A stretch of DNA of 64,000 nt from Rhodovulum steppense (GTDB lineage: Bacteria; Pseudomonadota; Alphaproteobacteria; Rhodobacterales; Rhodobacteraceae), in the NCBI RefSeq assembly GCF_004339675.1, contig NZ_SLVM01000014.1:41187-105186 (forward strand), written 5' to 3'. Of this stretch, positions 43,294 through 51,955 are shown piece after piece. Under the pieces are notes generated by a model. That model was given only the letters and a program-made list of their open reading frames with translations, was not told where the DNA came from and searched no databases. Made by a program: the position numbers and the translations under genes. The stretch's first letter is position 1. The number at the start of each line of letters is the position of its first letter.

Positions 43294-44013
43294 TCAGTCG
43301 ACCAGCCGCCAGGTTTCGTGCCGTTCGAGATAGGCTTCCTGCTCGGGGGTCAGGGCGACCTTCTCGGTGCCGGTGATCATCGGGCGCACGCCGTCGCGGA
43401 AGGAATGGCCGATGGTCAGAAGATAGATGTGCAGGATCACGAAGCCCGACACGATATAGGCGACCGCCAGGTGGATATTGGCCACGACCTCCAGCAGGAA
43501 GGGCGCGTTGGGCAGGGTTTCCCAGAAATTGTAGGTCAGGTAGACCAGCCCCGTGCCCCAGACCAGCGGGAAGACCACGGTCTTCAGTGCGGAATAGGCC
43601 AGCGCCTGAAGCGGGTTCAGCCGCTGCGCGAGGCTTTTCTGGTAGGGATGGTGTTCGCCCTTGAAGACGCCATAGGCATAGTAGCGCGCCACCGCGAAAA
43701 GGCCCAGCACGCGCGGCAGGAACACCTTCCAGCTGCCCGTCGTGACCAGCCAGAAGGTGGCAAAGACCCACAAGAGCAGCAGCGCCAGCGCGACGATCGT
43801 GTGCAGCCGCACCGCCAGTTCGAAGCTGATCAGCCCGTGCACGCCGTTCATGCCCAGCCCGGTGAACATCAGGATCACGATGGACCCCGCCTGCGACCAG
43901 TGCCAGAGCCGCTCGAAGCGGGGATAGATCAGCACCTCGCGTTCGGCGCAGTCGGGGCATGGCGTGAGCCCGCGTTCGAACGGCGCGGGAGGTTTCACGG
44001 CGTCGTCAGTCAT
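43294..44013 (-). CDS. Cytochrome b (b561/formate dehydrogenase gamma-like)
   Basis: A 239-residue integral membrane cytochrome. Four to five membrane helices carry candidate haem-ligand histidines in RLWHWSQAGSI, AVRLHTIVAL, LEVVANIHLAVAY and GFVILHIYLL. The N-terminal PCPDCAER Cys pair is unusual for the family. The gene overlaps the octaheme cytochrome gene by 8 bp and is surely its membrane partner, passing electrons between the quinone pool and the periplasmic multiheme protein. Direction of electron flow is not shown by sequence. Confidence 0.85.
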   Translation of the reverse strand: MTDDAVKPPAPFERGLTPCPDCAEREVLIYPRFERLWHWSQAGSIVILMFTGLGMNGVHGLISFELAVRLHTIVALALLLLWVFATFWLVTTGSWKVFLPRVLGLFAVARYYAYGVFKGEHHPYQKSLAQRLNPLQALAYSALKTVVFPLVWGTGLVYLTYNFWETLPNAPFLLEVVANIHLAVAYIVSGFVILHIYLLTIGHSFRDGVRPMITGTEKVALTPEQEAYLERHETWRLVD

Positions 44014-45646
44014 GGGTCTTCCCTCCCTTTCCGCCGCGGGTGATGATCCGCAGCACCGTGTGAAGCAGCACGCCCGAGGCCATCGCGAGGAAGAAGGCGA
44101 TGCCGATCAGGGCGCCCGGGCTGGTCGGGTTCGAGCCGGGCAGGTAGACGCCCGCGATCCCCGCCATGCGACCCTGCGGGGCGTGGCATTCGCGGCAGTC
44201 GACCGCATCGCTTGCGGGCGCGACCATATGGGTGATGGGCCAGTACATATGGGTATCGACGAACCCGTATTGCCCCGAATACTCCTTGCCCGCGGCCGCC
44301 ATCCCCGCCTCGATCGCCTTGGCCCAGTCGAAATTCGTCCAGTAGGCGGTGTCGGTCGTGGGGCCCCAGACATTGGCATAGGCCAGATGGTTCAGGCCCG
44401 CGTCATAAGCCTGTCGCCCCTCCATCCGCTTGAAGGGCCAGATCCTCGACCGGCCGTCGTCCGGGCTGCCCTCGATGCGGTTGATCTCGACCACCTGGGT
44501 CGGGTCGATCACCTTGTCGGTGAGGGTGTATTCGACCTGGCCGTTGAACCAGGCGTAATGCGGCACGACATTCTCGCCCCATTCGAAATCGCCCTTGGTG
44601 GCGAGATAGGTGTGCAGCGCCTTGCCGTCGCCCTGGACATAGTTCTCCTCATGCGCGGGCTTGCCGTCCGCATCCATCCGGCCCGCGGTCGACCAGTCCC
44701 AGCCGGTCTTGGTCGCCACCCCGCCCCGGGCGAAGCTGGGGATGTGGCAGGTCTGGCAGGCGATGCGGTCGACATGGTCGTTCAGCTTCATGCCAGTGAC
44801 CGACAGCGCCTTGTGCGGCGCGGTGCCGTGGCAGCTCTCGCAGGTGGCGACGTCCTGGCGGATCTGGCCGGGCTTGCCGGTACCCTCGGTGTCCATCGCG
44901 TGCACGTCATAGCGCGAGCCCGCGAAGATGTGCCGGTCGGAATGGTGGCAGGTCGAACAGGTGAAATTCTCGCCCTCGGCCGACATGTGGACATCGACAT
45001 CAAGGCCGGGATGGAACAGGGCGGAACTGAGATCGCCATGTTTCACGTTGTCCCCGCCGCCGCCGTAGAAATGGCAGGAGCCGCAATTCTCGCGCCCGGG
45101 CGCGCCCACGCTTTGCGCGGCCTTCTTCAGGTCCACCGCCCAGGCGTCCGCACCGGTGATGGTCTTGCCCTTCGCCTCGAGCGGCGGGTGGCCGGCGGCC
45201 GAGTCGAGCTTGGTGTATTGGCCCGAGGTGTCGTGGCAGACCAGGCAATCGACCGCCGACGCCTCGCTCGGCGGAGGGGCGCTCATGTCGGTCCAGCCAT
45301 AGCCGGTGTGGCAGGAGGTGCAGCGCGCCTCGTTCGAGGCGACGGTGCCGCAGAACGAGTTCACCACATGGCTCTTGCCGAGGATCTGGCCGGTCGAGGG
45401 ATTCTCGAATTCCCATTTCCAGTGGATCGAGTGCTTGACCTGCGTCGCGGCCTCGGTGTGGCAGGACAGGCAGGCCGCCGTCACCTCGGGGCCGGAGGCG
45501 AAATCCTTCTGCAATTCCTTGAGCTTGGAATGGTCCGTGGTGCTTTGCGACAGTTGCGGGGCCTGGCCCTGTGCGGCCGCCCCGAAAGCCCAGACCAGCC
45601 CCAGACCCAACGCAAGCGCGACCGCGCGAAGGCTGTATCCACCCAT
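44006..45646 (-). CDS. Octaheme cytochrome c, tetrathionate-reductase (OTR) family
   Basis: A 546-residue exported multiheme protein. Signal peptide LALGLGLVWAFGAAAQ, then eight CxxCH haem sites (CLSCH, CTSCH, CLVCH, CGSCH, CSTCH, CESCH, CQTCH, CRECH) and, at the C-terminus, a membrane helix (GALIGIAFFLAMASGVLLHTV) that anchors it. The spacing and surrounding text (KHSIHWKWEF, WDWSTAGRMDADG) fit octaheme tetrathionate reductases, which in Shewanella also reduce nitrite and hydroxylamine. Unlike the soluble relative, this one is anchored and followed by a cytochrome b gene. Start at ATG 45646 after a GGGAGGAG site. Confidence 0.88.
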   Translation of the reverse strand: MGGYSLRAVALALGLGLVWAFGAAAQGQAPQLSQSTTDHSKLKELQKDFASGPEVTAACLSCHTEAATQVKHSIHWKWEFENPSTGQILGKSHVVNSFCGTVASNEARCTSCHTGYGWTDMSAPPPSEASAVDCLVCHDTSGQYTKLDSAAGHPPLEAKGKTITGADAWAVDLKKAAQSVGAPGRENCGSCHFYGGGGDNVKHGDLSSALFHPGLDVDVHMSAEGENFTCSTCHHSDRHIFAGSRYDVHAMDTEGTGKPGQIRQDVATCESCHGTAPHKALSVTGMKLNDHVDRIACQTCHIPSFARGGVATKTGWDWSTAGRMDADGKPAHEENYVQGDGKALHTYLATKGDFEWGENVVPHYAWFNGQVEYTLTDKVIDPTQVVEINRIEGSPDDGRSRIWPFKRMEGRQAYDAGLNHLAYANVWGPTTDTAYWTNFDWAKAIEAGMAAAGKEYSGQYGFVDTHMYWPITHMVAPASDAVDCRECHAPQGRMAGIAGVYLPGSNPTSPGALIGIAFFLAMASGVLLHTVLRIITRGGKGGKTHD

Positions 45647-45677
45647 GTCCGCTCCTCCCGCCGCGCCGGGCGCGACT

Positions 45678-45693
45678 CGTGTATCCCAAGGTA
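45678..45693. promoter_or_regulatory. AT-rich promoter region with an imperfect palindrome
   Basis: Between the octaheme cytochrome gene (minus) and sqdB (plus), 45680-45740 is the most AT-rich block of this part. It holds GTATCCCAAGGTATAC, an imperfect dyad 30 bases before the cytochrome start. Could be an operator for oxygen or nitrogen-oxide control; no FNR-type TTGAT-N4-ATCAA site is visible. Confidence 0.3.
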
Positions 45694-45924
45694 TACATAG
45701 AACCAAATATGATTCTCTGAAACATCTTATAATCGTTACAACAAGGGACACGCGGTCGCAGGGGCGGCGGGGCTGGAAAACGCGCCGCATTTGTGGCCAG
45801 ATCCGCACAGGCGGGGGCCGTGACACAAAAGCTTCAAATGAAAGTTGGAAAAGGCCCGCGTGAAACCACCTGTGCGGGAGCGTCATCCGCGCCCGCCCCC
45901 CCTCGGTTCCGAAAGGAGGAGTCG

Positions 45925-47142
45925 ATGAAGATAGCGGTTCTTGGCGGCGACGGTTTCTGCGGTTGGCCGACCTCTCTGCACCTGTCCGAGCTGGGCCATG
46001 AGGTCCATATCCTCGACAATCTCAGCCGCCGCTGGATCGACGCCGAACTCGGCGTGCAGTCGCTGACGCCGATGGATTCGATCCAGGAACGCTGCCGGGT
46101 GTGGAAAGAGGTCTCGGGGCAGACGATCCGGTTTCACCTGATCGACCTGGCCCGCGAATATTACCGCCTGCGCGACTGGCTGGCCGAGGAACGCCCCGAT
46201 GCGGTGATCCATTTCGCCGAACAGCGCGCCGCGCCCTATTCGATGATCTCGGACCGGCACAAGATCTATACCGTCGACAACAACATCAACGCGACCCACA
46301 ACCTGCTGGTCGCGATGGTGGAAACCGGCATCGACGCGCATCTGGTGCATCTGGGCACGATGGGGGTCTATGGTTATTCGACGATCGGCGCACCGATCCC
46401 CGAGGGCTATCTGGATGTCGCCATCGACACGCCCGAGGGCGCGAAGGGGATGGAGATCCTGTATCCCACGCGGCCCGGCTCGGTCTATCACATGACCAAG
46501 TCGCTGGATCAGATCCTGTTCCAGTTCTACGCCCAGAACGACGGCGTCCGCATCACCGACCTGCACCAGGGCATCGTCTGGGGCACCAACACCGACCAGA
46601 CAAGGCGCCACCCGCAGCTGGTCAACCGTTTCGACTATGACGGCGATTACGGCACGGTGCTGAACCGGTTCCTGGCCCAGGCCGCCATCGACTATCCGCT
46701 GACGGTGCATGGCACGGGCGGGCAGACGCGGGCCTTCATCCATATCCAGGACACGGTGCGCTGTGTCGAACTGGCGCTGGGCGATGCGCCCGAGGCGGGC
46801 GAGCGGGTCAAGATCTTCAACCAGATGACGGAAACCCACCGGGTGCGCGACCTGGCCGAGCTGGTGGCCCGGATGACCGGCGCCCGGATCGCCTACCTGC
46901 CGAACCCGCGGAAAGAGGCCGCCGAGAACGAGCTGGTGGTGAAGAACGACCATTTCCTCGATCTGGGGCTGAAGCCGATCACCTTGCAGGAAGGTCTGCT
47001 GGAAGAGGTGGTCGAGATCGCCCGCAAGTTCGCCCATCGGGTCGATCGCTCGCGCGTGCCCTGCGTCTCGGCCTGGACCAGGGACATTGCCTCCCGCGTC
47101 GTGCATGATGTCGAGGGCAAGAAGCTGAAGTCGGTGTCGTGA
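45925..47142 (+). CDS. sqdB: UDP-sulfoquinovose synthase
   Basis: Makes UDP-sulfoquinovose from UDP-glucose and sulfite, the head-group donor of the membrane sulfolipid SQDG. 405 residues, short-chain dehydrogenase/epimerase fold. NAD-binding loop VLGGDGFCGWPTSLHL at 5-20, Thr in VHLGTMGVYGYST, the YxxxK pair in SVYHMTKS, and the family block LHQGIVWGTNTDQT. The ATG at 45925 follows a GAAAGGAGGA site. First of three overlapping genes matching the sqdB-sqdD-sqdC order of Rhodobacter sphaeroides. Confidence 0.96.
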   Translation: MKIAVLGGDGFCGWPTSLHLSELGHEVHILDNLSRRWIDAELGVQSLTPMDSIQERCRVWKEVSGQTIRFHLIDLAREYYRLRDWLAEERPDAVIHFAEQRAAPYSMISDRHKIYTVDNNINATHNLLVAMVETGIDAHLVHLGTMGVYGYSTIGAPIPEGYLDVAIDTPEGAKGMEILYPTRPGSVYHMTKSLDQILFQFYAQNDGVRITDLHQGIVWGTNTDQTRRHPQLVNRFDYDGDYGTVLNRFLAQAAIDYPLTVHGTGGQTRAFIHIQDTVRCVELALGDAPEAGERVKIFNQMTETHRVRDLAELVARMTGARIAYLPNPRKEAAENELVVKNDHFLDLGLKPITLQEGLLEEVVEIARKFAHRVDRSRVPCVSAWTRDIASRVVHDVEGKKLKSVS

Positions 47143-47975
47143 CCGAGGGGCTGCGGCCCGCGGCCCCGGCGTGCGGGCCATTTGCCTATGTCACGCTGGT
47201 CACCAACGCGGATTTCGCGTTGGGGGCCAAGGCGTTGGTGCGATCCCTTCAGGTGACGGCGACGCCTGCCGAGATATGCGTTCTGCATACCGGCGGGGTC
47301 GGCGCGGCGGCGCTGGCGCCGCTGGCCGATCTGGGGGCGCGGCTGGTCGAGATCGACCTTTTGCCGACCTCGGACGCGTTCAACGCCGCCCATGCCAGGG
47401 ACCGCATCCACGGCCTTGCCCCCTTCACCAAGGGGGAAAAGCCTGCCTTCCACACGCCCCTGGACAATTTCTGCAAGCTGCGGCTCTGGCAGCTTGACTA
47501 TGAACGGGTGGTGTTCCTGGATGCCGACACGCTGGTGCTGCGCAATATCGACCGGCTGTTCCATTACCCCGAGTTCTGCGCGGCCCCGAATGTCTATGAA
47601 AGCCTGGGCGATTTCCACCGGATGAATTCGGGCGTCTTCACCGCGCGGCCGAACCCCGAGACCTTTTACCGGATGCTGGCCCGTCTGGATGCGCCCGGCG
47701 CGTTCTGGCGGCGCACGGACCAGAGCTTTCTTCAGGAGTTCTTTCCCGACTGGCACGGGCTGCCGGTCTTCGACAACATGCTGCAATATGTCTGGTTCAA
47801 CCTGCCCGACCTGTGGTCCTGGGCGGATATCAGGGTGCTGCATTTCCAGTACGAAAAGCCTTGGCAGGACCATGCCAAGGCCGACCGCCTGCGCCCGCTG
47901 ATCGAGCTGTGGCGCGCCCATGAGCGGGGCGAGGACATTCCCGATCCCGCCACCCTGCCCGGCCCTGCCGCATGA
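47139..47975 (+). CDS. sqdD: Sulfolipid glycosyltransferase SqdD (GT8-like)
   Basis: A 278-residue glycosyltransferase of the glycogenin-like GT8 type. The nucleotide-sugar motif is DxD in YERVVFLDADTLVL, with NSGVFTARPNPETFYRM and HFQYEKPWQ further on. In the Rhodobacter sphaeroides sulfolipid operon the SqdD product is assigned the transfer of sulfoquinovose to diacylglycerol. The GTG start overlaps the sqdB stop as GTGA, so it is translationally coupled. Cytoplasmic or membrane-peripheral. Confidence 0.88.
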   Translation: MTEGLRPAAPACGPFAYVTLVTNADFALGAKALVRSLQVTATPAEICVLHTGGVGAAALAPLADLGARLVEIDLLPTSDAFNAAHARDRIHGLAPFTKGEKPAFHTPLDNFCKLRLWQLDYERVVFLDADTLVLRNIDRLFHYPEFCAAPNVYESLGDFHRMNSGVFTARPNPETFYRMLARLDAPGAFWRRTDQSFLQEFFPDWHGLPVFDNMLQYVWFNLPDLWSWADIRVLHFQYEKPWQDHAKADRLRPLIELWRAHERGEDIPDPATLPGPAA

Positions 47976-48841
47976 GCCTGGCCGTCACCGGCGCGACGGG
48001 GTTGGTCGGGCGTTTCTTCGTGGAAGAGGCGCTGGCGGCGGGCGAGGCGGTCACCGTGCTGACCCGCCGCCCGCCCGCGCCCGGCTTCTTTTCCGGCCCG
48101 GTCGCGCATCTGGCCTATGAACTGGGCGACCGGCCCGATCTTGCGGGGATCGAGGCGGTGATCCATTGCGCCTTTGCCCATGTGCCGGGGCGCTATCGCG
48201 GCGGCGAGGGGGACGACCCCGAGGGGTTCGTCGCGGCCAATCTGGCGGGGTCGGTCGCGCTGTTCGAGGCGGCGCGGGCCTCGGGCGTGCGGCATCTGCT
48301 GTTCCTGTCGAGCCGGGCGGTGCATGGCGGCTGGCCTGCGGGGGCGGACCTGACCGACGATCTGGGCGCCAAGCCCGACACGCTTTACGGCGTGGTCAAG
48401 GCGCGGGCCGAGGACGCGCTGTTCACGATGGCCGGTCCCGGCTTCGTGCCGGTTTCGCTGCGCGCGACGGGGGTCTATGGGCCGCCGGGGCCGGGGCAGC
48501 GGCACAAATGGGCGGATCTGTTCGACGATTTCCGCGCGGGCCGCCCCATCGCGCCGCGCCGGGGCACCGAACTGCACGGCGCGGATCTGGCCGCCGCGGC
48601 GCGGCTGATCCGGACGGCCCCGGCGGCGATGGTGGCGGGGCGGGCGGTGAACCTGTCGGACATCCTGCTGGATCGGCGCGACCTGCTGGCGCTGCTGGCC
48701 GAGGCCGAGGGGATCGGCCATCCGCTGCCGCCGGAAAGCGAGGCGCAGCTTGCCGTGCTACGCTGGGACCGGGCGCGGATGCTGGGCTGGCGGCCGGGGG
48801 GGATGGCGCAGTTGCGCGCCACGCTGCCCGCCTTGCAGTAA
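47972..48841 (+). CDS. sqdC: NAD-dependent epimerase/dehydratase family protein SqdC
   Basis: A 289-residue Rossmann-fold oxidoreductase: nucleotide loop VTGATGLVGRFFVEEALAAG at the N-terminus, active-site-like TLYGVVKARAEDALF (YxxxK) and the LFLSSRAVHGG Ser segment. It overlaps sqdD by 4 bases and ends the operon. In Rhodobacter sphaeroides the sqdC product influences sulfolipid versus sulfoquinovosyl-dihydroxyacetone levels. Its exact reaction is not proved. sqdA, the fourth gene of that pathway, is not in the window. Confidence 0.82.
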   Translation: MSLAVTGATGLVGRFFVEEALAAGEAVTVLTRRPPAPGFFSGPVAHLAYELGDRPDLAGIEAVIHCAFAHVPGRYRGGEGDDPEGFVAANLAGSVALFEAARASGVRHLLFLSSRAVHGGWPAGADLTDDLGAKPDTLYGVVKARAEDALFTMAGPGFVPVSLRATGVYGPPGPGQRHKWADLFDDFRAGRPIAPRRGTELHGADLAAAARLIRTAPAAMVAGRAVNLSDILLDRRDLLALLAEAEGIGHPLPPESEAQLAVLRWDRARMLGWRPGGMAQLRATLPALQ

Positions 48842-48845
48842 ACGC

Positions 48846-49175
48846 TCAGTGCGAGATCATCCAGGGCCGCTTGGCCGGGAAGCTTTTCGATCCGTCCGGG
48901 CGGTGCAGCGTGCCGCTGTTCTTCTTGGCCCCGCCCGAACAGCAGCCGCAGCCCGGCCCGTGGCCCGAACGTTTGGGTTCGTGCCTTGCGCGCTCGTTGG
49001 TCTCATGCGCCTTGCGGGTGGCGGCGCCGACGATGGCCAGCTTGGGCGGCGTGAAGATCGCGCGCGCCGCGGTCCCGCCGCATTCGGGACAGGCGGTGGG
49101 CTTGTCGTAATCGGCCATGGCGGCAAAGCCGGTGAAGGGGCCGCAATCGGCGCAGCAGTAATCGTAATAGGGCAT
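48846..49175 (-). CDS. fmdB: FmdB-type zinc ribbon protein
   Basis: A 109-residue protein with an N-terminal zinc ribbon, MPYYDYCCADCGPFTGF and TACPECGGTAARAIF, the FmdB/regulatory zinc ribbon pattern. The C-terminal half is Gly/Lys/Cys-rich (GPGCGCCSGGAKK). FmdB was described as a regulator of formamidase in Methylophilus. The ATG at 49175 was preferred because the 59 upstream codons would not fit. Last gene of the urtABCDE-fmdAB series, 55 bp after fmdA. Confidence 0.85.
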   Translation of the reverse strand: MPYYDYCCADCGPFTGFAAMADYDKPTACPECGGTAARAIFTPPKLAIVGAATRKAHETNERARHEPKRSGHGPGCGCCSGGAKKNSGTLHRPDGSKSFPAKRPWMISH

Positions 49176-49230
49176 CTCTCTCTCCCGCGGGGAACGGGGG
49201 CCGCGACGCGCGCCGCGGCCCCGGGCCATG

Positions 49231-50460
49231 TCACAGATCGGGCGCCAGCGGCACGTCCACCGAACCGTCGAGGAACTTGGTCGGCCCCGCGCTGCCCGGC
49301 TTGATGTCGAAATCGAAGATGTCGGTCGGCAGCCAGAGGGTCGCGCAGGCATTGGGAATGTCCACCACGCCCGAGATATGCCCCTGCACCGGCGCGGTGC
49401 CGAGGATCGCGTAGGCCTGCGCGCCGGTATAGCCGAATTTCTTGAGGTATTCGATGGCGTTGAGGCAGGCCTGGCGATAGGCTATATGGACGTCCAGGTA
49501 ATGCTGCTTGCCCTGTTCGTCGACCGAGATCCCCTCGAAGATCAGGTAGTCGTCATATTTCGGCGTGATGGGCGAAGGTTTGAAGATCGGGTTCCTGATC
49601 CCGTATTTCGCCACGCCGTCCTTGATGAGATCGACCTTCAGGTGCAGCCAGCCCGCCATCTCGATGGCGCCGCAGAAGGTGATCTCGCCATCGCCCTGGC
49701 TGAAATGCAAATCGCCCATCGAAAGGCCCGCGCCGTCGACATAGACGGGGAAGTAGATCTTGCAGCCGCGGCTGAGATCCTTGATGTCGCAATTCCCGCC
49801 ATGCTCGCGGGGCGGCACGGTGCGGGCGCCCTCGGCGGCGGCCTTGTCGCGGGCCTCGCCCTTCAGCTTGCCCATATGGGCCGACTGGGTGTTGGGCAGC
49901 GCGGCCAAGGGGGGCACGCGGGCCGGGTCGGTATCGACCAGCGCCTTTTCGCGGGCGTTCCACATGTCCAGCATCTTGCGGTCGGGCAGGCAGCCGATCA
50001 GGCCGGGATGGATGAGACCTGCATATTTCACCCCCGGCACATGGCGCGACGAGGTGAACATGCCGTGGAAATCCCAGATCGACTTCTGCGCCTCGGGGAA
50101 ATGCTCGGTCAGGAAGCCGCCGCCATTCTTCTTGGAGAAGAAGCCGTTGAAGCCCCAGAGCATCTCGTCCTTGGCGCCGATATCGAGGATCTCGACCACC
50201 AGCAGGTCGCCGGGCTGGGCCCCTTTGACGCCGATGGGGCCGGACAGGTAATGCACCTGTTCCAGTTCCACGTCGCGCACATCGGCCGCGTCATCGTTGT
50301 TGGCGATCTGGCCGCCGGTCCAGTCATAGGTTTCGATCTTGAAATCGTCGCCGGGTTCGACCCAGACGGCGATGGGGATGTCGGGATGCCAGCGGTTGTG
50401 CACGCACTCGTTCGTGTGCGGGCTTTCGCCGAGATTCACCGAGATGAGGGTGTCTGCCAT
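49231..50460 (-). CDS. fmdA: Formamidase/acetamidase
   Basis: Hydrolyses formamide (and small aliphatic amides) to the acid and ammonia; cytoplasmic. 409 residues, typical. Family segments are NECVHNRWHPDIPI, VEPGDDFKIETYDWTGGQI, VKYAGLIHPGLIGCLP, HGGNCDIKDLSRG (with likely metal ligands) and GDLHFSQGDGEITFCGAIEMAG. The ATG at 50460 after a GAGAGGAC site replaces 31 extra upstream codons. It follows urtE by 34 bp and so belongs to the transporter operon; fmdB follows. This context argues that the transporter imports amides. Confidence 0.95.
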   Translation of the reverse strand: MADTLISVNLGESPHTNECVHNRWHPDIPIAVWVEPGDDFKIETYDWTGGQIANNDDAADVRDVELEQVHYLSGPIGVKGAQPGDLLVVEILDIGAKDEMLWGFNGFFSKKNGGGFLTEHFPEAQKSIWDFHGMFTSSRHVPGVKYAGLIHPGLIGCLPDRKMLDMWNAREKALVDTDPARVPPLAALPNTQSAHMGKLKGEARDKAAAEGARTVPPREHGGNCDIKDLSRGCKIYFPVYVDGAGLSMGDLHFSQGDGEITFCGAIEMAGWLHLKVDLIKDGVAKYGIRNPIFKPSPITPKYDDYLIFEGISVDEQGKQHYLDVHIAYRQACLNAIEYLKKFGYTGAQAYAILGTAPVQGHISGVVDIPNACATLWLPTDIFDFDIKPGSAGPTKFLDGSVDVPLAPDL

Positions 50461-50494
50461 GGCGTTGTCCTCTCTTGCTGCCAGGGTTGAAGGT

Positions 50495-51184
50495 TCAGAC
50501 GGACAGGAATTTCGAGACCTTGGCCTCGTCGATCCCGTCGCGCGGGCTGTCATGGACGAAGCGGCCGTTCTCGATCACCATCACGCGGTCGGCCACGTCG
50601 AGGGCGAAGCTGAGCACCTGTTCCGAGACGACGATGGACAGGCCGCGCTGGTCGCGGATGCGGCGCAGGGTGCGGGCCATGTCGCGGATGATGTTGGGCT
50701 GGATGCCCTCGGTCGGCTCATCGAGCAGAAGCACCTTGGGGTCGGAGGCCAGCGCGCGGGCAATCGCAAGCTGCTGCTGCTGGCCGCCCGACAGGTTGCC
50801 GCCGCGGCGGGACTTCATCTCCAGAAGCACCGGAAACAGCTCGTAGATGTCGCCCGGCACCTCCTTCTTTCCGGTGACGGTCAGGCCGGTCTCGACGTTT
50901 TCCTGCACCGTCATGGCGGAAAAGATCATCCGCCCCTGCGGCACATAGCCGATGCCGCTGGCCACGCGCTGGTGCGATTTCAGCCCCGTGACCTCGGTCT
51001 CGCCCACGCGCACGCTGCCGCCGGTGGCCGGCACGATGCCCATCAGCGTCTTCATCAGCGTGGTCTTGCCCATGCCGTTGCGACCCATGATCGCGACGAT
51101 CTCGCCCGGCGCGACGTTCAGGTGCAGCCCGTGCAGGATTTCCGACTGGCCATAGGCGGCATGCAGGTCGGTGACGTTCAGCAT
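50495..51184 (-). CDS. urtE: ABC transporter ATP-binding protein UrtE
   Basis: A 229-residue ATPase of the branched-chain amino acid/urea importer class. Walker A GRNGMGKT, signature NLSGGQQQQLAIARAL, Walker B VLLLDEPTEGIQPNII; the last phrase is typical of UrtE rather than LivF. Pairs with UrtD under the UrtBC channel on the cytoplasmic side. 12 bp after urtD and 34 bp before fmdA. Confidence 0.94.
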   Translation of the reverse strand: MLNVTDLHAAYGQSEILHGLHLNVAPGEIVAIMGRNGMGKTTLMKTLMGIVPATGGSVRVGETEVTGLKSHQRVASGIGYVPQGRMIFSAMTVQENVETGLTVTGKKEVPGDIYELFPVLLEMKSRRGGNLSGGQQQQLAIARALASDPKVLLLDEPTEGIQPNIIRDMARTLRRIRDQRGLSIVVSEQVLSFALDVADRVMVIENGRFVHDSPRDGIDEAKVSKFLSV

Positions 51185-51196
51185 CTTTCGCCCTCC

Positions 51197-51946
51197 TCAA
51201 TGGCCCAGATAGACTTCGATGACCTTGGGATCGTTCTTGACCTTGTCCATCTTGCCCTCGGACAGGGTCTTGCCCTGGTGCAGGACGGTGACGCGGGTCG
51301 CGATGTCCTCGACAAAGCCCATGTCATGCTCGATCACGATGACCGAGCGGTGGTCGATGATGCGGTTCAGAAGCTCTGCGGTCTTCTTGCGCTCGGCCAC
51401 CGACATGCCGGCAACAGGTTCGTCCAGCATCAGAAGTTCGGGGTCCTGGATCAGCAGCATCCCGATCTCCAGCCATTGCTTCTGGCCATGGCTCAGAAAG
51501 GCGGCCTTTTCGTCCAGCAGGTCGGCCAGGAAGATCGTCTCGGCGATTTCCTGGATGCGGTCCTTGACCTCGGCATCGCGGCGAAAGAACAGCGAGCCGA
51601 AGACGCCATGCCCGCGCGGAAAGCTGAGTTCCAGATTCTCGAAGACGCTGAGATCCTCGTAGACCGAGGGCGTCTGGAACTTGCGGCCCACGCCCGCCAG
51701 AACGATCTGGTCCTCGCGCATGGTCAGAAGTTCCTGGTCCTTGAACCTGACCGACCCGCCGGTGGCCCTGGTCCGGCCGCAGATCAGATCCAGAACCGTG
51801 GTCTTGCCCGCACCGTTCGGCCCGATCATCACCCGGCATTCATTTGGTTCGACATAGAAGGTCAGCCCGTCCACCGCCTTGAACCCGTCGAAGGAGACCG
51901 TCAGATCCTCGACCGACAGGACGAAACTGGTCTGATGAATTGACAT
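51197..51946 (-). CDS. urtD: ABC transporter ATP-binding protein UrtD
   Basis: A 249-residue ATPase of the importer. Walker A GPNGAGKT, a signature reading FLSHGQKQWLEIGMLL (SHGQ in place of SGGQ, typical of UrtD) and Walker B LLMLDEPVAGMS. C-terminal GKTLSEGKMDKVKNDPKVIEVYLGH matches UrtD. 9 bp separate it from urtC and 12 bp from urtE. Acts with UrtE. Confidence 0.94.
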   Translation of the reverse strand: MSIHQTSFVLSVEDLTVSFDGFKAVDGLTFYVEPNECRVMIGPNGAGKTTVLDLICGRTRATGGSVRFKDQELLTMREDQIVLAGVGRKFQTPSVYEDLSVFENLELSFPRGHGVFGSLFFRRDAEVKDRIQEIAETIFLADLLDEKAAFLSHGQKQWLEIGMLLIQDPELLMLDEPVAGMSVAERKKTAELLNRIIDHRSVIVIEHDMGFVEDIATRVTVLHQGKTLSEGKMDKVKNDPKVIEVYLGH

Positions 51947-51955
51947 GGGATCACC

